Source: Annulohypoxylon bovei var. microspora
Taxonomy: Eukaryota; Ascomycota; Sordariomycetes; Xylariales; Hypoxylaceae
Length of the DNA: 64,000 bases
Direction of reading: 5' to 3'
Assembly: GCA_022836615.1 (NCBI GenBank)
Contig: MU405210.1
Span: forward strand, 310,001 to 374,000
The translations under genes were made by a program, and so were the position numbers. Of this stretch, positions 45,701 to 56,321 are shown piece by piece; within the stretch, counting starts at the first letter, position 1; each line of letters opens with the position of its first letter. The notes below the pieces were generated by a model. The model saw nothing but the letters and a program-made list of their open reading frames with translations, made no database searches and was not told where the DNA came from.

Positions 45701-46771
45701 CAAGAATCTGTTGTGGAGGCCCATGTTGAAGAGCAACCGGATGTGTTTGTTGGACAAGCAGCAGAAGAGTCGGTGGAAGCGGATCATCAAGTAGTAGAGG
45801 AGGAAGTGGAGGAAGATGAAGATGACGAAGCCGACGATGTGGACGATGAATTGGAAACGGGGGAATCCAAAAGAGACCTGAACGCGGCTGGTGCCATGTC
45901 TCCATTGAGAGATCTCATTTTGAGAATGGCTCAAAGGATTGACGAAAAGACTATCTTAAATGAATACGAGAACTCGATGGATGATTCGTCTAAACTTAAA
46001 GAGTTTGAACGAATTCTCGGCGAGCTTATTTCTCGCTCCAAAGCCGAGCAGACTCAACCTCGAGCCGATGACGCCAGTCAGACGACTCCGGACACGCAGA
46101 CAGAATCAGGGGCACAAATTGAGACACAATCAACCGAGTCTGAAATGGAGGAAGTAGAGAAAAACCAGGACTCTGCTGAGGAATCATCCTCAGAAGCACC
46201 CTCAGAAGCATCCTCAGAAGCACCCTCAGACGCACCCTCAGACGCACCCTCAGAAGCATCCTCAGACGCACCCTCAGAGGCATCCTCAGAAGCGGCATCG
46301 GAAGCGACATCGGAAGCGACATCAGAAGCGGCATCAGAAGCGCCGCCGCCAGCTGAAGAGGAGATTGATGAGAATTTACTAGGCATGGTCGTGTCAATCA
46401 AGAACAAGGTCAACAACGCATACGTGACTAGGCCTGAGAAAATGAAGCATGGCGATCACTGGGCTGTGGAGTACAACATTGAAGAGATCGTCGGCAAACG
46501 AGCCAACACGATCTACCAGCAATGTCAGTCTAGACGCCGCAAAATCTTCGAGGATACGGGCGACAAAGAGACGGAGTGGTACAAGATGTTCCGCGGCCAG
46601 CTTGATGAATACACGCAAGCCGGCCGCAAGTTCAGGACACAGGAACTGGAGAGCGCGAAGGCGCGTCCCGTCCACGTCGTAGGACACCATGAACCTTTAT
46701 TGTGGGAAGATGTGTTCGGAAAAGCGAACGGAAAAGGGGAACCGGAAGAAGAAGACGCCGAAACTGTGTAG
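42728..46771 (+). CDS. Pet127-family mitochondrial RNA-processing protein
   Basis: Intronless, 1347 residues from the ATG at 42728 (MLQLSSRNAHRIG). The first 60 residues are rich in Arg, Ser and Ala with few acids, consistent with a mitochondrial targeting sequence. A Lys/Gln/Ser-rich disordered region with short tandem repeats follows. The conserved Pet127 domain spans about residues 370-770 and includes ALSYGLERVLFNPGVYTLQD, HFHYLLSSWRNINSSML, RGPAAIFLHWKDGTYAID, RMDGIFVAFHNTQRIFGFQY and RLHFETRTSVDTPFMYVFA. Pet127 acts with the mitochondrial RNA polymerase and degradosome on 5' processing and decay. A long acidic Glu/Asp-rich region and a 13-unit SEAP-type repeat separate it from a conserved C-terminal basic part (IKNKVNNAYVTRPEKMKHGD). 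It is far longer than yeast Pet127 because of the low-complexity segments. Confidence 0.88.
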   Translation: MLQLSSRNAHRIGTSYVCASCFAATQSTRLLALRPTSIPNYHGRLLSSTSFRAAPAAETSTTPTDGANDIAVQPSKSPQKKKKKKGENKSPKNVVQSQPSVQPLSKKATSQVEDARQLQVLQGALQALKNVLATQNINIDQIAKASNQIDQAGQETSQSKTQTQTKTKANAKAKSKAKSKFKSKPKSTTNSAKTADENVQETQQDPPVSEVIATADISADTSTNTQKSKPAHPSSKSASTSQIKGVKEVQSSKNVKRARSRPGTHPARKSAAKTQNEEAKAKDSDQEQESPQESSLSPGDINSIAFATEELLSKYKTLGPFTGESPPKQLKISKKISKKSKSQPKAQPKAQPKAQPKSKSKSKSQKSPLAINIIRAKDLHTIPIEASRPPVPALSYGLERVLFNPGVYTLQDPRSRVYNFDPYLSEIMPIQEFDFNALKQYVTSSKDSNLIRIAKENGKKYTGSTSSMTSMLSHFHYLLSSWRNINSSMLSRQFEPDSLQFTRIMRGPAAIFLHWKDGTYAIDADKEFDTANILSMLGKSMEKLLTLTKEEYERYRHINSDQITEEERNADEAFHYTGFRDFMMRSQLDAHDPRIPGSGMFDLKTRAVVSIRMDAKGFQKGLGYEIRNRFGQWESFEREYYDMIRSAFLKYSLQVRMGRMDGIFVAFHNTQRIFGFQYIPLGEMDLALHGTSNTTLGDREYKLSLALLNDILDRATKKWPEQSLRLHFETRTSVDTPFMYVFAKPVSQSDIDEVQSASRATIEAFEKGILGIVKDEAEAEANEESAVEHDDAANEEEEAEETSLAQAMSSLAAWREVRQVVEDAVDDDEVGVGAVREAIEDALEQSGLLHAKSSADARGYVDALLTAITSSVPSKPAELSPDVLVEEDIDVDEDNSPSPIQEAEQESEASSDEQLVSNDEPDVDQSQAHEEPIEVQNADNQQTEANEQPEDALALESEPEVEHEEEHLITTRLSENQVDKDDEHRDSTMLEQESVVEAHVEEQPDVFVGQAAEESVEADHQVVEEEVEEDEDDEADDVDDELETGESKRDLNAAGAMSPLRDLILRMAQRIDEKTILNEYENSMDDSSKLKEFERILGELISRSKAEQTQPRADDASQTTPDTQTESGAQIETQSTESEMEEVEKNQDSAEESSSEAPSEASSEAPSDAPSDAPSEASSDAPSEASSEAASEATSEATSEAASEAPPPAEEEIDENLLGMVVSIKNKVNNAYVTRPEKMKHGDHWAVEYNIEEIVGKRANTIYQQCQSRRRKIFEDTGDKETEWYKMFRGQLDEYTQAGRKFRTQELESAKARPVHVVGHHEPLLWEDVFGKANGKGEPEEEDAETV
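43754..43801 (+). repeat. 12-nt coding minisatellite (QPKA)
   Basis: About four units of CAACCAAAAGCA encoding QPKA/QPKS within the Lys-rich linker of the Pet127 gene, followed by AAATCA units encoding KS. Confidence 0.85.
46190..46345 (+). repeat. 12-nt coding minisatellite, 13 units (SEAP/SEAS/SDAP)
   Basis: Thirteen consecutive 12-nt units of the form TCAGAAGCACCC encode Ser-Glu/Asp-Ala-Pro/Ser/Ala/Thr. It sits between the acidic region and the C-terminal basic part of the Pet127 protein. In-frame unit number could vary between strains. Confidence 0.9.
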
Positions 46772-47830
46772 ATGAATATGAGGCTGAGGGCGGATCGGAA
46801 AAGAAAAATCAGGTTATCATCAAAGGCTAGGGGAGTTAAAACTCCGTTGGTCAAAGGTGATCTTACATCTACCCCACTGTACAAAATCTCGCTTGCAGCA
46901 CTGTAGTATTTACACGTCGGTTAGGGGGTTGGGCATGAGGATTTACGTCGTATGTAGAATATTTCGGAATATTCTGCTTCCCCTCATCGTAGGCGACTTA
47001 CAATAGAAACAAGATGTCTCGACTCTGTAAAAAGTTTATCCTTGTATCTGTATTGTTGATTAGAATTTCATAGACCGTTGAAATGTTTCGATATACGCTT
47101 TTATCCTCGCTGTGTATGTCTTACTACCTGGAGGCTAGGGTTCGCTAACGGTGCCTATCGTTGAATCCCAACGCCACCACAACTTAGGTACACTTCTAAC
47201 TCGCCATAAAGACGAAGGTGTACCCCGGTCCAGGTGCAAGCCACTAAATACACTGTAAATAAATTGAATTGGCGGTTTGGCGGTTGTTATGAAATGGCCC
47301 ACCGTCAGGCGGGTGCGAGGTGTAGTGTAAGGGGAATTGCAAGGGGAATTGCAAAATCACGTAGAAATAGGGGTTTAGCACATAACTTAACTAAAATAGC
47401 ATCTATATGAGCATTCTTACCCAAATATCATTATGAAATATTGTTACCAAGTATCACTAGGCCCCGGGGTCCGGTTCCCTGGATGGCCATAGCAACTTTT
47501 CTTTTCGTCTATCTTCGCTTTCAGATTTCCATAGGCTTACGCATCTTACGGTGAAGATACCTACACGGGGATTTGTAAGGCAACCATTATGGACAACACA
47601 ATGTTATAACTCTGCTTCGCATAGGTATACAAAATCAACTGACCCTAATCAAGTATAGCAAATACATAGAGACTCGAGTCTGCCTTGCGATTACGAAGAG
47701 TGGAAATAATCATTCAGGGTATCTACCGAATCCCCCACATCCCACAATTCCCAACGTCAGAAAGCCCATCCCGCTTTCCGTCCGCCTACTACGCCTCGGT
47801 ACCCCCCTTACTCGCCCAACACTTCCGCAT
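46772..47830. other. Convergent spacer Pet127/Gcn2
   Basis: About 1.1 kb holding both 3' UTRs. A perfect 12-nt duplication is at 47329-47352. No other feature seen. Confidence 0.6.
47329..47352. repeat. 12-nt tandem duplication
   Basis: AAGGGGAATTGC occurs twice in direct succession in the spacer. Confidence 0.85.
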
Positions 47831-50800
47831 TCACGCCCCGAGATCGTAGCAGATACACTTCGTAGTCCTAAAATTGTAGACAAAAGCATGACGACTGCCA
47901 TCCTTGTTCTCCCAGGCGGACCGCCACGCCTGCAGCATGTCGTGGATCTCGCGGACGTATCTGCGCTCGTTCTTGTCCACCGACTGCTCGGCCCGGCGCC
48001 AGGTCTCGGCTTCGGACAAGGCCGTGTCCTGGATCAGATCGAGCACGACGTCCGATGTCTCGACGGCGGCGATCGGTCCGTCTAGGAATGTCTGCAGGAG
48101 CCCCGCGGCGTTGGCTTGGGCTTGCTCGATGACGACTAGCCGGTTGAACTTCTTCGACCGCGTCCCCGCTACTAGGACGCGTACTTCCTGGTCTGGGTTC
48201 GGGGACAAGGCCGCGCCTGGAGTGGTGGGCGCCGCGGCGTTAGCGGCCTCGGATTGCTTGGCGGAGCCGCGCTCGCGCAGCGCGACGCGAAGCCAAGGGA
48301 GGAGCTGGGAGGCCGAGATTTCGGCGTCCGGCACCTCCTTGCGGTCCATAGTCCTGATCTTCAACACGTTATCCTGCTTGATGATGACGATCCACGAGTA
48401 AGTCTCATCGCGGTTCCTAGACGTAAGTTCTTCCGGAGATCGAGCGTCACGCGCTAGCTCGGCGTTGATGTCGTGGGACCACAACATCGACAGGATCTCG
48501 ATGCCGGCTGTACGGAGAGTATGCGCGTCGAAGCTAGCGACGAGGACGTCGCACTAAGGGATGATTAGATCTTGCCATATATATGATATAATAGGGATGG
48601 TTATTGGGCTTACTCGTTTCGTGTTAAAGATTCCCGAGATTTCTTCCTCGGGTTTCTTCAAGAAAGCCTTCCCTCCGCTCTTTGGCAGCCGTGCCAATTT
48701 GTCCCATGCCAAGCTGAAGCCAACCGCGTGAGGCCCTTCGCCTATCTTCGGCTGATGAGCTTTAATTAGACTATCATAGCGACCGCCGGCCGCAAAGACG
48801 TCCTTGAATTTCTTGTCGTAGAGGCATTGGAATAGCATTCCGCCGGAGAAAAAGTTCTCTTTGACGCTACTTAGGGGGTTGATATAAATCTTCGCGTGAA
48901 CCCCGAGACGCTTCGTGTACTCGACCACATCCTTCAAGTGAGCTAAAGTCGGCTGCAATTTTTCATACATTCGACTTCCTTCGAAGATGGCCTTGAGCTT
49001 AGTGAAAGCTTTGGCTGGTGTGTCTGGAACTTGGTTAGCTGGCCGCTCAAATCCCGTCGAATATCAAAAATCAAATACCTACCTCGAAAATCAAACCGTT
49101 TAAGGTCCTCGATAGTCGTAGCTGAAATTCCAATTATGGGTGATCGAAGCTCCGCCCGAATCTTTTGGAAAGTATAGGAGTGAATGTTAAGCTTGCTGAG
49201 AGACTCGGCGGTCTGCCTTCTCGCGCTCAAATCCACATTACAGAAGTCGAATATGAGCTGCAATAAGTCGGAATGGCCTAGATGAAAGCACATTGGTGAT
49301 GTCGAAGGAAATGTGTCTATGATCTCATCTAGTACTTTCATAACCTCGGCTTCCTTCAACGCTAGATCTAGAGTATCCGTCGAGACGATGTCGAAATCAA
49401 CCTCGCCAATCATGAGTGGTTGACCGCCGCTTCGTCTATCGCGATAAACGCTACCGAACGTAAAAGATTTTCGAACCCTTGAGCAATTGGTATGTTTTGC
49501 TAGAAGTCTAGCGTTTCCAAGCATGAGGTCAAAAGGCAATTGCACCACAGTACCATTTTGATCCAATAGTTGGAAGACATCTTGGTTCGGGGAATAATGG
49601 GAAGATCGGGGATAGATCGAGCTACGAGGTGCCTCCACCGCACCGTGGCGACGAAAGACTGATATCAGCTCTTCCTTGACTGAGCTTTGGTATAATAATT
49701 CCGTAGCAGTGGGATTTGGCATTGTCATATCCCAAGCGTAATCCTTTGTCGGTTCTACGGGGGCTGAGAATAAAGCTGAAACGACTTTTGGGTAATAAGG
49801 AGAGGCAGAGCTCGTAAGACTTGCAAGCGCCCTGCGTGTCGTCTCATTTTCCATCTGAATAGGTAACTTTCCACTTCGTAGCAATTCGATACTGTTCGGG
49901 CGTTCTTTCACGTCGTGAGTGACTAAACAGAGCACAATATCCGGCTTGGCCTTATCGCCGGGCTGGAAATCATCGGGGAGGAGAGAAGAATTTCCAAGTT
50001 TTCCTAGCTTATCCGCTCTCTCCATACCAACGATAGGGTGGTAGCACATCTCAAAAAATATAATTCCAAGAGAATACATCTAGATTCACGTTAGCTATAA
50101 TAAGGGGTGGATTAAAAAATATCTTACATCAACTTTCGACGTATATGATCCTGCACCAGTCCTCCGTACTTCAGGAGCAACATAATAAGATGTTCCAATG
50201 CTTCTTGTTAAATCGCTGACATCTAGGTTAGCTGTGATATATTTATCGGCGGCAAAATGGCCACTTGTAGCTAATCCGAAGTCGCCAATCTTAACATTGT
50301 TCACCCCATCAGGGCCGAGACCGATGAATACGTTTTCTGGTTTGAGATCGCGATGGACTATGTTTAGCCCATGAATATGGACCAAACCCTCTAAAATCTG
50401 TCGAAATAAGCGCCAGACCTCCTCTGTTTCTTTCCAAAGGTTCCTCTGAATTAGATCTCGCAGCGTCTCATTTGTAGAGTTAGCAGCTTGAACAGTGAAT
50501 GCTGATTTAAAACAGGATAAGATCTAATAACTTACCCTCTTTTCGCAATACTCCATGGAGATATACATCACGGTTCTGTAGTGTTTTTGTTGGTTACTCC
50601 TAATCCTTGTAGGCGAATGCATGGAATCGTTAATAACAGACACGATGTCAGATTCATCGTCGTCGTCATCTCCATCTTCTTCACTATCTTCAGATTCATT
50701 ATCTTCCTCAGTGTCTGATTCATCTGAGCCGAATTCGATATTAGGATGGCTCGAGGAAATAAAGTCCAAGCCTCCAGTACTAGTGGCGAATTGGATATCA

Positions 50801-52872
50801 ATTCCTTGAGAATTTGTACTTTTAGACTCGTTAAGATCTTCAGTAGATGCGTCCTCTTCCGAATCTGACAAGTCGGGTATTTCCTCCAACCAAGTGTTGT
50901 AATATCTCACAACTGCGGGGTGACTTAGCTGAGAAAGCAACCTCACCTCTTTCAATATCTCGGTAAGACTCGCTTGAGAGCGCTGGGTGATCTTCTTGAT
51001 TGCGTAAATTTGGCCATCTAGCTTCTTTCGAGCTTTGACAACTTCGCCAAAACCACCCTTGCCTAGACGTGCTTCTTCGATGAAGTCTTCCTTATATCTA
51101 GAGGAAGTCGGCCCGCGCGTAGAAGAGTCATGTCTTGACCTCGTGGGAAACGCATGCGTCAAAGAGCTTAGAGACTGAGAAGGGGAGAATACTGTAGGGG
51201 TATCATCAACGATGACAGGTGCATCTGTTGCCAGAAACTCACTAGAGTTCAATTCAAACGCCCGAGGACGTTTCTTAGGGTCAAGCTTGAAAAACCTCGC
51301 CACTAACTCGTGCAGTGGTCTAGACAGAGAGAGTGAATCCATTAGAATAGCTGGAGACTGGTATCTCTGAAATACATCTAGACCAAATATCATTTGTAGA
51401 AAAACGACCCCCAAATCCCAGACATCAGTCTTTTGAGTAAATTGCGGTCGTGAACTTCCAGCGATCTCCGGTGGTAACCAGTAGGTGGACCTCGCAGAGT
51501 TTGCCGACGAATTTTTCTGAGACCTACGGCAAATATTATGCAATTCTCTCTGATATGTCACATCCGAAAGCTTAGGAATGACATCGCCTGTTGGTTCTCT
51601 GAAGAGAAGTACGTTTCCAGGATGAATATCTTGGTGAATAATGCCATGACTATGCAAATGACCCAACGCGTTGAGGAGGTCTGCGGTCCAAGAACGTACT
51701 TTTCCAACATCAAGCCGTCCCGCCAGATCAAGTAGCTCCTCTAGTGGACCCTTGTCTGCCAGCGGAGTCAAGATTCGGGCGGTCCAGGTCATCGTAGAGG
51801 AATCGGTCTCCCCATGATCGCGATCAATACGAAAATTCAATAGTTCGAGGATGTTGCGATGCGATATCTTCTTAACAGTCTCTAATTCTCCCTCTAAAGC
51901 CTGCAGTTGCTTTTTGAATTGAGCCGATTCCTTAGAATTCGATCTCAATTCAAATTCTTTAAGAGCTAGGCTGGGCCCGTTTCTCTCACCCGATATCTCC
52001 GGCCATGCACAATACGTAGTTGCAACCTGCCCCTTGCGAAATTCACTTTTCCCCGTAACGACGTTGAATACAAAGGAATTTCCGGCAGTGTCGACGACTT
52101 GGCATGTCTGGTCGAACTCAACCCTTGTAGCTTCTAAGATACGGGAGTTTTGGGTATGATTGCTTGAGGTTGTAAGGGGCTTATTTTTCTTCTTCGATTC
52201 CTTGACCCTTGTTCGTTGCCGGTCGACTTCTTTTTGTATCATATCTTGCATCACTCTTTCTTCTTCTTTCATTGCATCCTGCCTCTTACGTTCATCTTCC
52301 TCTCGCTGCTCTCGGACTTGCTTAGCTAACTCGACCTCATGAGCCGCCCTCTCCTCTTCTAACGAAGGTAGATCCAGCCCTTGAGCCTTTGCTTGGGCAG
52401 CATCTTCAAGGATATCTTGGAGGCCTTGTGCCAACTCATGGATCATGGGCTCTGACTGCTCCAGCTCAACCAAGGCCTTAGGCTTCGTCTCAATAAATTT
52501 CTGTAGCTTGAACACTGTAGACTCCCTTAAGTTTCCCTCGTCCTTTAGACTGAGTAAGGGGGCAGACTTGGGGTACGTTGCCGTGAACACGACTCCTAGA
52601 GTAACAGCTACTTCTTCGTCTGATAAAGCCTTAACACGGATATCGAAGGACGGCTCAGATTTCTTCCATGCGCTGTTCGCAGCTTTATGTTCTATGTAGT
52701 CATCTCCATAAATAGCTTGAAGGACCATAATCTCTTCATTCTGAACGTCGGTATATTGTGTCTTGGGACCTGCGTCCGGGCTGGCGGGCTTCAGCCCGGG
52801 ATAATTTGAGCCATCGGTTTTGGTGTTGAGCTGCTTGGGCCCTTTCCATGGTCCAGTTGGCTTCCAAGCCAT
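47831..52872 (-). CDS. GCN2: eIF2alpha kinase Gcn2
   Basis: Five exons: complement(join(47831-48553, 48614-49023, 49083-50079, 50128-50466, 50536-52872)), all GT-AG and in phase, 1601 residues, the usual Gcn2 size. Domains in order: RWD (about 40-160), charged coil (about 170-230), pseudokinase (about 265-555, with HQDIHPGNVLL in place of HRDLKPEN), kinase (from about 592; GKGGFGEV, AIKK, a long acidic insert at about 665-745, HRDLKPEN 817-824, DFG 841-843, then SIGTSYYVAPE), a histidyl-tRNA-synthetase-like domain (about 1005-1360) and the C-terminal ribosome-binding/dimerisation domain with basic TRSKKFNRLVV. Uncharged tRNA binding to the HisRS-like part activates eIF2alpha phosphorylation and the amino-acid starvation response. 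The 69-nt intron inside the kinase joins YCEKR to TLRDLI. Confidence 0.95.
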
Positions 52873-53659
52873 TTTGACGTTTCAGTAAATCGTTCGGTGA
52901 AGAAGATCGAACGAATGGAGACTCACGCAGCCGGAGCTGCACGCGGTCTACTGAAATGTGGCCATATTGCAGCAACGGGAACATAAGTAGTATAAAATTT
53001 GTATATCAATGTAGATTGGGTAGCGGTGAAACAAGTCAATGAGTGTTCAGGTGACAGGTGACAGGTGACAGGTGAAGCTGTGATTCATTCGTAGTGGGGT
53101 CCAATTCAGATGCGTATTGGGTCTTAGTGCCCCACACTCTGATAGCTACATACATCATCTGGTGCATAGACAAAGTACCTAGTAGTATTCTATTTTTCCG
53201 ATTGTTTAATAGTTAAATGTTTCAAACCTTGGGACTCAAACTATTGATACGGTTATTACATAATTGAATACCTAAGATAGACTTTTATATCGAGGGAAGA
53301 TAAAGTACAACATTAAGGTTCAGTAAAGGTTACGTAACCCAGAAACCCAGGAACCCAGACGCCAGGTAGCCCCACTTCAGCTGCAGTTATCGATAAGACA
53401 TTTCAATTGCGGCGGTAGGTATTTTGACGTTGCCTTGGATTTCAATGTTCTTAACTTTACTTTCCGAAGTAAACACAAATCCAAACTTCCTTTCTTCGAC
53501 AGCGAAATCGTCAATTCATCCTCCCACACTTCTACTTTTACGCACACAATCACATAACAAACATTCACAATTACACGATTCACAATTACAAGATAGATTC
53601 CCCGCTTTAGTGAATTCATTCATTCATTCATATCGAGCATAACGAATACCTCGAGCAAA
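52873..53659. promoter_or_regulatory. Divergent promoter region Gcn2/Cut12
   Basis: 787 nt between two start codons pointing apart. On the Gcn2 side an upstream ATG at 52984 (minus strand) opens an 82-codon frame that overlaps the Gcn2 start in another frame. A four-copy 7-mer repeat is at 53048-53075. The Cut12-side leader (53440-53650) is C/T/A-rich with CATTCATTCATT near 53618. Confidence 0.5.
53048..53075. repeat. CAGGTGA 7-mer, four tandem copies
   Basis: Four perfect consecutive CAGGTGA units, each an E-box-like sequence, in the shared Gcn2/Cut12 upstream region. Confidence 0.9.
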
Positions 53660-55928
53660 ATGCTCGGGTGGGCCCTTAAGAAAGGTCTACAAGGTGCGAC
53701 CGGCAAGAACGACGCGAAGAACGACGCGTCTTCTGGAGGTAAGACTTGATATAATTATAATCCGATTGATTATTACTATTGCTAATGCCAATTGCCGTAT
53801 AGATGATACCACCCTTTTCGAAGCACCAGACACACCCGCTCCTGTTTTTGCAGCTCGCGCTATTAAGAACGCCATTTTTGGAACCTCCAACGCATCCGAA
53901 GCTACCACAGCCAACGAGAAGAAGCAGGCGAAGTTAGCTAAAAAGAATAAGACTCATGATACGGTCAATGGCAATGCCGATAACGCGACCGAACCAATCA
54001 TGAATTCACCTCCGAATACGAAGCAATTGCAACAATCCCCTACCAAACAACCTACTAGTATTTTGTTGACCCCGGGAACTGGAACTGCTCGTAGGAAGCG
54101 CGTCTCGTTCAACCACGATGTCAAAGCTGGTAGTAGTTTAGACGCGAGCCCCTCAGCTTCTGCTCGCCAGCGAAAGAGGACAACCCTGCAACAAGCCCTC
54201 GAGAAGTCGCGCAAGCAAAAGAGGCCTGCTGTTATAGCAGAGGAGGATATCCTATCGAACACTGTTGACGATAAATCAGAAGACGAATGGGAGGACGATC
54301 TTGAGGACCGGGATGCGACGATGGATATTAATGAACCGCACTCAGAGTCAGGCAAATTCTGGAAAGCGGAATTTACTCGATACCGAGATGAGGCGATGGC
54401 CGATCTTGAGCGAATGGTGAAGTTTAAGGCGTTAGCTAAGTCCTATGCTAAGAAGAAGGATGCCGAAGCTCTCGAACTAGCCCAACAGTTAAAGGAGGAA
54501 CAGTCGAAGGTAGCTAAGATGGAGGAGAAATTGGCTACTATGACTACTCATGCCACGGGTAAGAGAAGACGTGGCAGCGATGGAGATGACGAGACCTTGA
54601 TGGAAGAGTTGGCTAAGCAAACTGCTCTGGCTACACGCTACCGAGAGCAAGCCAAAGAGCTTGCAGCCACTATCAAGACTCATGAGAACGACACTTGTTC
54701 CAACCAAGCTGGACGTCCTCACATCAATACATCGCCTCGGACTGAGAAGACCTTGATCGAGGTTCAACGAGAACTTAGACGAGCGCGTTCGGAGCTAAAG
54801 CACATGGACAAACTCCGCGAAGAAGTCAAGAAACTCAAATCCGATTTGAGTGCAGCAGAAGCCCGAGCAAATGATATTTTAGGACGAAATCAACCGGATT
54901 CTCTCCATGCCAAGACTCTAGAGTCTAAGTTGCGTGAAGCTGAAGACAGGTTGAAACGCAAAGACTCGGAGATGCGGGAGCTCAAGTACAACTACGACTC
55001 TCTGAAGAAGGACGCCAAGAAGCGAACTGCTGAGGCGATGCAAGTATTGCAAGAGAAAAATGTTAAGATCACAAAATTGGAGGAGCAAATCAAGGAGCTC
55101 GAAGCTGTGAAGCCCTGGGGCAAAGCAACCCGTGATCTGGTGTCTAATATTGAGTCTCTTGGCAAGACTTCAGAGCCCTCTAAGCACGATGGAGCCAAGG
55201 CTGCACGCTACCCCAGACGCTCAGCCTCGGCTGAATCCTTTATTCTTGACAAGAGTCAGAAGTCCCAACCTGGAGAGATGGAGGAGCCCAGAATGGGTAG
55301 TCGAGCTAAGAAGAATCCTAACTCGTTCTTCCCTTCGGACTGGTCGGATAGTTTTAAGGATATTAGAAGCCAGCTGAGAGACGAAAAGAATCAACAGATG
55401 GAAGAGAACAAGAAATTCCGCGACTCCATCATGGAGGATGACGATCCCCCGCCTCAATCGGCTACGAAGACGAAGAACTCGTTGTTGTCGCATGACACTG
55501 GTAGAGTCATGTCTAGCGTTCTTCAGAATCGACTCAACCAGGACTCGACTTCATTCCGCACTCGTAGCGGAGGTTCGCGTGCTAGTAATTTCTTCAATCA
55601 AAAGCTCGCGGAGGTGCGTGCCGCGACCCGTGCAGAGAAGGATGCCGAAATGCATGGGGCTCCGGAGAAACGAAGTCCGGAGAAAGTTCGAATCCACTCT
55701 AGTCGACCTTTGTCCTTTGGCGCCGAGCCTCTTGGTTTCGATCTGATGGAAGATAATTTCGCACGAGTCGGTGGCCCTGTAGCCGAGCCCAGCTCTATAA
55801 ACACCCTCCGCTCAACACTGAGTGCAGAGCGAAAAGCAGCAGCACAAGCTCGTCTTGATCAGAAGAAGCGAGAGAGACAGAAGAACGGTGGGGATCGTAG
55901 CCGCGATAAAGAGAACGTTAGGTTCTAG
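53660..55928 (+). CDS. Spindle pole body protein Cut12-like
   Basis: Two exons, 53660-53738 and 53803-55928; the 64-nt intron follows codon 26 and phases agree, giving 734 residues. The start MLGWALKKGLQG is in good context. The Cut12-type conserved region lies in the first half: TSILLTPGTGTARRKRVSFN and FWKAEFTRYRDEAMADLERM followed by LAKSYAKKKDAEALELAQ. The middle (about residues 235-500) is coiled coil with a basic KRRRGSDG insert; the C-terminus is a charged helix rich in Arg/Lys. Cut12 anchors at the spindle pole body and promotes Plo1/Cdc25-dependent mitotic entry in fission yeast; filamentous-fungal homologues share the N-terminal block. Identification rests on this block, and detailed function is inferred. 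Confidence 0.83.
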
Positions 55929-56321
55929 GGCTATTCCTTGCTTTTATGATTGTAATGGTTGATTATGATTCAAGGATAGGGTCAGGACACGGAAGGCTGC
56001 ATTCATTGCATTCAACGGGCGTTGGGGTTCTTTACTAGGTACTTTGCAATTGGCGTTATTCTCACCATTGGCGTGGGGGGGCATGCATCAGGACTAGTAT
56101 TGTGAGATTGAGTTGGGGCGTTTGTGTGGAGTACTAGGTTTCTTGAGATAACCTCTCGTAGGACTTTTGTACGGACTAAAACTTGCTTGTTGATAACCGC
56201 GCTGCTGACGCGGATTGCGCGAATTGCGCAACTCACTTTGCAAGATTTAGTTTCTTGCTATCACTAAATTGATAAATTTCATGATACACACGTTTCTCTG
56301 CATATTCCTTTGAACCATGAA
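55929..56321. other. Spacer Cut12/UreF
   Basis: 393 nt between two genes in tandem; contains the Cut12 3' UTR and the UreF promoter. An imperfect GCGGATTGCGCGAATTGCGC repeat is at 56210-56230. Confidence 0.55.
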
